Assembly: GCA_023433985.1 (NCBI GenBank)
Contig: JAEYTN010000483.1
Span: 1-9,683, forward strand
Direction: 5' to 3'
From: Pseudomonadota bacterium
GTDB lineage: Bacteria; Pseudomonadota; Alphaproteobacteria; Rhizobiales; Devosiaceae
DNA: 9,683 nucleotides
Shown here: positions 6,378 through 9,683 of the stretch, piece by piece
How the letters are laid out: every line of letters begins with the position of its first letter
Position numbering within the stretch: position 1 is the stretch's first letter
The notes under the pieces: generated by a model
Databases searched by the model: none
Seen by the model: only the letters and a program-made list of their open reading frames with translations
Told to the model about the DNA's origin: nothing
Program-made: the position numbers and the translations under genes

Positions 6378-7447
6378 TTGCTTGCCACCAATCCATTATC
6401 CGCCGCGAGAACGTCGAGCTCGGTCCGCACCGCCGGGTCCGGATAAGCCTTCCGCGCCGCGTCATACGCCTGCTGCGCCGCATCCTTTTGACCCTGGACA
6501 AGCCGCGAGCGCACTAGCCGCGTCCATTCATCCACCGTGCCGCCATCCGCCGCCAGCCGCGCCGCGAGGCCGTCGACCATTGCCGCTACCGCGGGCGTAT
6601 CGGCGACCGAGACGTCGCCGCTCAGCCCTGCCTCCGCCGCGGCCAGCCCCGCCTTCGCGTTGGTCAGCCACACCTCGTCGCCCTTGGCCAGGGCGATCAG
6701 CGTCTCCCAGCCGGTCTTGGCGGCCGCGAAATCGCCGCGCTGCATCGCCTCGCCCGCGAGGTAGTAGCGCGAGCGCACATGCGCCGGATCGCGCCCCGCT
6801 GCGCTCTCGAACAGCTTGAGCGGCTCGCCGGCCGCACTGCCGTTCGCCGCCATCATCAGCGCTTCGCCCAGATCGGTCTCGCGGTCGGCGGTGGGCCCGT
6901 CGAGCGCGATCACCTTGCGCAGGGCGTTCGCGGCATCGGCGAAGCGGCCCATCTGCATGTAGACCGGCGCCACCACGGCCCAGCCGCGCACGTCGTCCGG
7001 GGTCTTCCGCAACTGCGCCTCGATTCGCGCCACGGCGGTCTCGACCGTCATGTCCTGGGGCGGAATGTCGGCGCGCGCCTCGAGCGGCGCAGCCGGCACG
7101 TCGGGGCGGCCCAGCGCCGCATAGACGCCGAAGCTCAGCACCGCCGTCGCCGCCACCGCGATGCCTGTGAGCACCCGTCCCGATGCGGTGGCCTTCGCGG
7201 CCGAGGGCGATTCCCCCTTCACCCGGATCACCTCGCGCGCCAGTTCCGCCTTCGCCGCCACGGCTTCGGCGGGCTCCAGCCGGCCAAGCGCGGCGTCCGA
7301 CTCGATTTCCTTGAGCTGCAGTTTGAGGTGCGCCAGTTCCGCCGGTTCCTCGGCCGCTGCCGCGTTGACCCGCCGCCCGGCGCCCGCATAGTAGAGCGCG
7401 GCGCAGGAAATGGCGGTAACGACTAGAGCAAGCAACCAAAAAAGCAT
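6374..7447 (-). CDS. ccmI: Cytochrome c maturation protein CcmI (CycH), TPR apocytochrome chaperone
   Basis: A 357-residue inner-membrane protein that binds the C-terminus of apocytochrome c and feeds it to the CcmF/CcmH heme lyase. Seen: a first membrane helix at about 2-22, a cytoplasmic loop with leucine/acidic coiled-coil character (about 35-77) and a second membrane helix at about 91-112. A periplasmic domain follows with TPR-like helices, for example residues 152-183 (GWAVVAPVYMQMGRFADAANA) and 221-253 (RSRYYLAGEAMQRGDFAAAK). This two-helix plus TPR design is standard for alphaproteobacterial CycH. First gene of the operon; ATG 7447 is preceded by GAGGCAG, and its stop overlaps the ccmE start. 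Confidence 0.94.
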   Translation of the reverse strand: MLFWLLALVVTAISCAALYYAGAGRRVNAAAAEEPAELAHLKLQLKEIESDAALGRLEPAEAVAAKAELAREVIRVKGESPSAAKATASGRVLTGIAVAATAVLSFGVYAALGRPDVPAAPLEARADIPPQDMTVETAVARIEAQLRKTPDDVRGWAVVAPVYMQMGRFADAANALRKVIALDGPTADRETDLGEALMMAANGSAAGEPLKLFESAAGRDPAHVRSRYYLAGEAMQRGDFAAAKTGWETLIALAKGDEVWLTNAKAGLAAAEAGLSGDVSVADTPAVAAMVDGLAARLAADGGTVDEWTRLVRSRLVQGQKDAAQQAYDAARKAYPDPAVRTELDVLAADNGLVASN

Positions 7448-7513
7448 GTGCAGGAATCTGCCTCGGGGGACGCGAGAGTAGCGCGCCCGATATAATGGCT
7501 TTCAGGCAGAATA

Positions 7514-7525
7514 TGCACCGGTGCA
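7514..7525. promoter_or_regulatory. Perfect 12-bp palindrome, probable operator
   Basis: TGCACCGGTGCA is a perfect palindrome; the flanking AT/AT pairs at 7511-7512 and 7527-7528 extend it to 18 bp with one mismatched pair. The central ACCGGT resembles the core of LacI-family operators. It sits between the divergent promoters and near the weak ccmI -35. The regulator is unknown and not in the window. Confidence 0.45.
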
Positions 7526-7554
7526 CATCAAAGTGTGCCGGGCCGATTGCCGCA

Positions 7555-7576
7555 GTCCGGCGAGCGAGAGCCGGAC
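7555..7576 (+). promoter_or_regulatory. Perfect 7-bp hairpin in the 5' leader of the flavoprotein operon
   Basis: GTCCGGC (7555-7561) and GCCGGAC (7570-7576) form a perfect GC-rich stem with an 8-nt loop, GAGCGAGA. It ends 13 bases before the ATG at 7590, leaving GGGGGA as ribosome binding site outside the stem. There is no T-run, so it is not an intrinsic terminator. It may stabilise the mRNA 5' end or be incidental. Confidence 0.4.
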
Positions 7577-7589
7577 GCACCGGGGGACA

Positions 7590-8687
7590 ATGCAGGACAA
7601 CGCCTACGACCATCTGATCATCGGCTCGACGCCGCTGGCGGGGCTCACCGCGGGCCTGCTGGCGCGCGAGCACGGCAAGCGCGTCTGCCTCGTGGCCGAT
7701 CCCTTCTCCGCCTTCGCGCTCGAACGGCGCTTCGACCTGACGATGGATGTGGTCACCCGCCCCGAAACGCTGGTGCTGCTGAAGCGGCTCGTGCCCGAGA
7801 CGCTGAAGCTCATCGGCTCGCTGGGCAGGAACCTCACCGACAAGGTCGATCCGCTCGTCATCGCCGAGACGCAGGCGAGCGTCGCCGCACTCGGCCATTT
7901 CCAGCGCCTCGCGCAGGCGCTCGATATCGCGGTAGAGCGCATCGCCGACCGCACGATCAGCACCGGCAGCATCCTGCGGCTGCGCGGCCAGCACCTCATC
8001 GCCCATGCGCGCTTCGCTCCCGCGCTCGACGCCTGGCTCGCCGCTACCGACATCCGCCGCCTCGATCCGGTCGATACCGCGATCACGCTGCGCAAGGACG
8101 GCACCGCCCGCCTCATCGCCAACGGCGTCGAGGCCGAAGCGGCGCAGGTCCTGCTGGCTGACGACGACGCGGTGCAGGCCCATCTTTCCCCCGATTCCTG
8201 GGACCGGGCGATCGTCCGTGCACCGGGCACGGCGCTCTTGCTGCAGCCGGCCAGGCCCGCCGCCCACCCCTTCAGCCTATGGCTCGACCGTGGCGTCGCG
8301 CTGCGGCAGGAGCCGAAGGGACCGCTCGCGGCCATCGCCACCGGCCCGCGCGACACGGCGGAATCCCGCGTCGCCAGCACCACGCCCCGTTCGCTGCCGC
8401 TGCGCCGGGCCGGCGAGGCGCGCTTCGACGCCCTGTGCACCACCGACGGCGCACCGCTGTTTGCCGCCGGCCGCGGCACCAGGGCGATGCATCTCGCCGG
8501 CTTCGGCCTCACCGCCGCCTGCTTCGCCCCTGCCCTCACCCGCCAGCTCGCCAACGTGTCCACCGCCGAGGAAGCCGCATGGTTCGCGGCGCGCGGCGCA
8601 ACGCGTGGCAACCTCCGCCTGAACGCCGCCGAGTTCAACGCCACCGAACGCGACGCGACCGGCTACAGCCCGGCGGAACCCGCATGA
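7590..8687 (+). CDS. FAD-binding oxidoreductase-like protein of unknown substrate
   Basis: A 365-residue predicted flavoprotein that I cannot name. Seen: an N-terminal beta-alpha-beta dinucleotide fold, DHLIIGSTPLAGLTAG with LAREHGKRVCLV (residues 7-35). The glycine pattern is GSTPLAG instead of GXGXXG, so binding may be atypical. RFDL and TRPET follow (about 47-60). A middle part at about 141-192 ends in a hydrophobic strand and acidic DDD (AAQVLLADDDAV). A C-terminal flavin-contact-like segment, LFAAGRGTRAMHLAGFG, is at about 290-306. No signal peptide. ATG 7590 is chosen for GGGGGA just upstream; an in-frame GTG at 7521 lies inside the palindrome and lacks a ribosome binding site. The stop overlaps the next ATG (ATGA), so it is probably a partner of the SoxA-like protein, in the place a different flavin subunit might take. 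Confidence 0.8.
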   Translation: MQDNAYDHLIIGSTPLAGLTAGLLAREHGKRVCLVADPFSAFALERRFDLTMDVVTRPETLVLLKRLVPETLKLIGSLGRNLTDKVDPLVIAETQASVAALGHFQRLAQALDIAVERIADRTISTGSILRLRGQHLIAHARFAPALDAWLAATDIRRLDPVDTAITLRKDGTARLIANGVEAEAAQVLLADDDAVQAHLSPDSWDRAIVRAPGTALLLQPARPAAHPFSLWLDRGVALRQEPKGPLAAIATGPRDTAESRVASTTPRSLPLRRAGEARFDALCTTDGAPLFAAGRGTRAMHLAGFGLTAACFAPALTRQLANVSTAEEAAWFAARGATRGNLRLNAAEFNATERDATGYSPAEPA

Positions 8688-9683
8688 AGAACCAGCCCCA
8701 CCGCCTCGCCGCGGATGCGCCCCAGGGTCTCGGCGGCGCCCTGCTCGATCGCGCCAGCCCGCTCCGCTTCCGCCTCAATGGCCGGGTCGTCGAGGGCTTC
8801 GCCGGCGACACGGTGCTCTCGGCCGCGCTCGCCAACGGCATCCATTCCGCCGGCCGCCATGCCGATGTGCCGCTCGCGCTCGACGAGAGCTTCGCGCCGC
8901 TCGTCAGCACGCGCACCAGCGGCCCGCTGCCGATGGACCGCACCCCGGCCATCGACGGGGCCGAGTTCACCACGGTCGGCATCCGCCGCGATCCGATTGC
9001 ATCGCGCGGTGCGTTGGGCGCCGTCCGCCACCTGCTGGTCGGCCCCGGCCGCACGCTCAACCACCGCTACGGCGACGTTCCGCCCTCGCCCGAGCCGTGG
9101 CGCGGCACGAAGCCCGAGGAAGAGCTCGTCGCCGATTTCGCCATCGTCGGCGGCGGCGTCGCCGGCCTTGCTGCCGCGGCTGCCGCATCCGCAGCCGGGA
9201 AAAGCGCGGTGCTGGTGGAGCGCACCGCGGCGCTCGGCGGCGCGATTCGCTTCTTCGGCGCGGTCGAAAGCGAGGAGTCGCCCGAACTCGCGCTCGAAAA
9301 GCTGCTGCCGGGCCTCGATGGCAAGGTCCCCGTCACCCGCCTCACCCATGCCGAGGCCTTCGCGGTCGATGGCAACACGGTGAAGGTGCACCAGGTCGCG
9401 GCCGAAGGGACGCGGCTTCGCTCCCGCGTCATCGCCGTCACCGCCCAGACGATCATCCTCGCCACCGGCGCGCTGGAACGGCTGCCGATCTTCGCCGGCA
9501 ACCGGGCGCCGGGCGTCGCCGGCGCGCTCGCCGCGCATTGGCGGGCGCAGCGCTACGGCGTCTGGCCGGGCAAGCGCACCATCGTCAACACGCCGCACGG
9601 CTACGCCTACCGCCTCGCGCTCCACGCCGCCGATGCCGGCATCGCGGTGCAGCGCATCGTCGATACCCGCGTCGGCCCGCACT
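8684..9683 (+). CDS. Sarcosine oxidase alpha subunit-like flavoprotein (SoxA family), 3' end missing
   Basis: The first 333 residues of a SoxA-type protein; such enzymes oxidise N-methyl or other secondary amines using NAD/FAD in the alpha subunit. Seen: an N-terminal ferredoxin-fold (Fer2_4-like) region at about 25-55 with LRFRLNGRVVEGFAGDTV and LANG. A linker leads to a dinucleotide fold, DFAIVGGGVAGLAAAAA (151-167), with VLVERTAALGG (176-186). Then come LATGALERLPIFAGN (259-273) and RYGVWPGKRTIV (290-301), which match the SoxA pattern of ATGAxERP...GNDxPGV and RYGVxPG closely. The Fer2-like region has no cysteine, and the usual SoxA GRSFKYHRPRG segment is not recognisable after LANG. The rest, including any C-terminal THF-binding domain, lies beyond the window. 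Coupled by 4-bp overlap to the upstream flavoprotein. Alternatives are the octopine/nopaline oxidase A or cyanide synthase HcnB types. Confidence 0.8.
   Translation, partial: MKNQPHRLAADAPQGLGGALLDRASPLRFRLNGRVVEGFAGDTVLSAALANGIHSAGRHADVPLALDESFAPLVSTRTSGPLPMDRTPAIDGAEFTTVGIRRDPIASRGALGAVRHLLVGPGRTLNHRYGDVPPSPEPWRGTKPEEELVADFAIVGGGVAGLAAAAAASAAGKSAVLVERTAALGGAIRFFGAVESEESPELALEKLLPGLDGKVPVTRLTHAEAFAVDGNTVKVHQVAAEGTRLRSRVIAVTAQTIILATGALERLPIFAGNRAPGVAGALAAHWRAQRYGVWPGKRTIVNTPHGYAYRLALHAADAGIAVQRIVDTRVGPH

Larger units (their letters stand above)
7448..7589. promoter_or_regulatory. Divergent intergenic control region (ccmI and flavoprotein operon)
   Basis: A 142-bp gap between two divergent operons. 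On the plus strand there is a perfect TATAAT at 7491-7496, but the bases 17 bp upstream (GGACGC) are a poor -35, so activator help or an extended context would be needed. The complementary strand offers TTATAT with a poor -35 (GTGCAT) at 17 bp spacing, a weak candidate for ccmI. A start near 7503 on the plus strand would place the palindrome at 7514-7525 about 11-22 bases downstream. No promoter can be assigned firmly. Confidence 0.4.

Noticed and set aside
7521..7589. GTG start at 7521 adding 23 residues to the FAD protein.
   Set aside because: It lies inside the palindrome without a ribosome binding site. The added residues are Arg/Cys-rich, and the nucleotide-binding fold begins properly from ATG 7590.
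6528..8267. A 579-codon minus-strand frame spanning part of ccmI, the promoter region and the flavoprotein gene.
   Set aside because: It is out of frame with ccmI, antisense to the plus-strand gene, crosses a regulatory region and shows no recognisable motif.

Overview
The window is GC-rich chromosomal DNA from an alphaproteobacterium, most likely a Rhizobiales (Hyphomicrobiales) member. A Devosia-like genus is my guess from overall flavour only. The main evidence is a cytochrome c maturation operon in the order ccmI-ccmE-ccmF-ccmH with a Do-like serine protease downstream, the arrangement known as cycHJKL-degP in rhizobia. No rRNA, tRNA, CRISPR array, transposase or prophage gene is visible.

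Layout. Bases 1-7447 are read from the minus strand. In transcription order they carry ccmI (7447-6374), ccmE (6377-5859), a 190-bp gap filled by a GC-rich inverted-repeat element, ccmF (5668-3698), ccmH (3701-3246) and a penicillin-insensitive murein endopeptidase gene, mepA (3235-2384). A 274-bp gap follows, with a larger inverted-repeat element and a probable promoter. Then come a covalent-flavin alditol oxidase-type gene (2109-856), a 121-bp leader with two predicted RNA hairpins, and the 5' two thirds or so of a degP/Do-like protease gene (734-1, cut by the window edge before the catalytic serine). Bases 7590-9683 are read from the plus strand and carry two translationally coupled flavoprotein genes. 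One is a 365-residue FAD-binding protein I cannot name. The other is the N-terminal 333 residues of a sarcosine oxidase alpha subunit-like protein. The two transcription units diverge from 7448-7589, which holds a TATAAT box, a 12-bp perfect palindrome and a hairpin.

How the genes work together. CcmE carries heme as a periplasmic chaperone, CcmF ligates heme to apocytochrome c, CcmH reduces or presents the apocytochrome CXXCH thiols, and CcmI delivers apocytochrome. The operon is tightly coupled: TTGA overlap for ccmI/ccmE, ATGA overlap for ccmF/ccmH, and a 10-bp gap between ccmH and mepA. MepA and the Do protease act in the periplasm, so the unit mixes heme-protein assembly with envelope maintenance. 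The alditol oxidase-type gene appears to be a separate accessory gene between mepA and degP.

Best leads. (1) The Shine-Dalgarno sequence of degP is the 3' arm of an 8-bp perfect hairpin, extendable to 11 pairs, so it looks like an RNA-thermometer candidate on a heat-stress protease gene. (2) The repeat element between ccmE and ccmF leaves an open 63-codon frame whose stop overlaps the ccmF start. (3) The divergent flavoprotein pair pairs a cysteine-free SoxA-like protein with an unfamiliar FAD protein. I see no clearly new multi-gene system.
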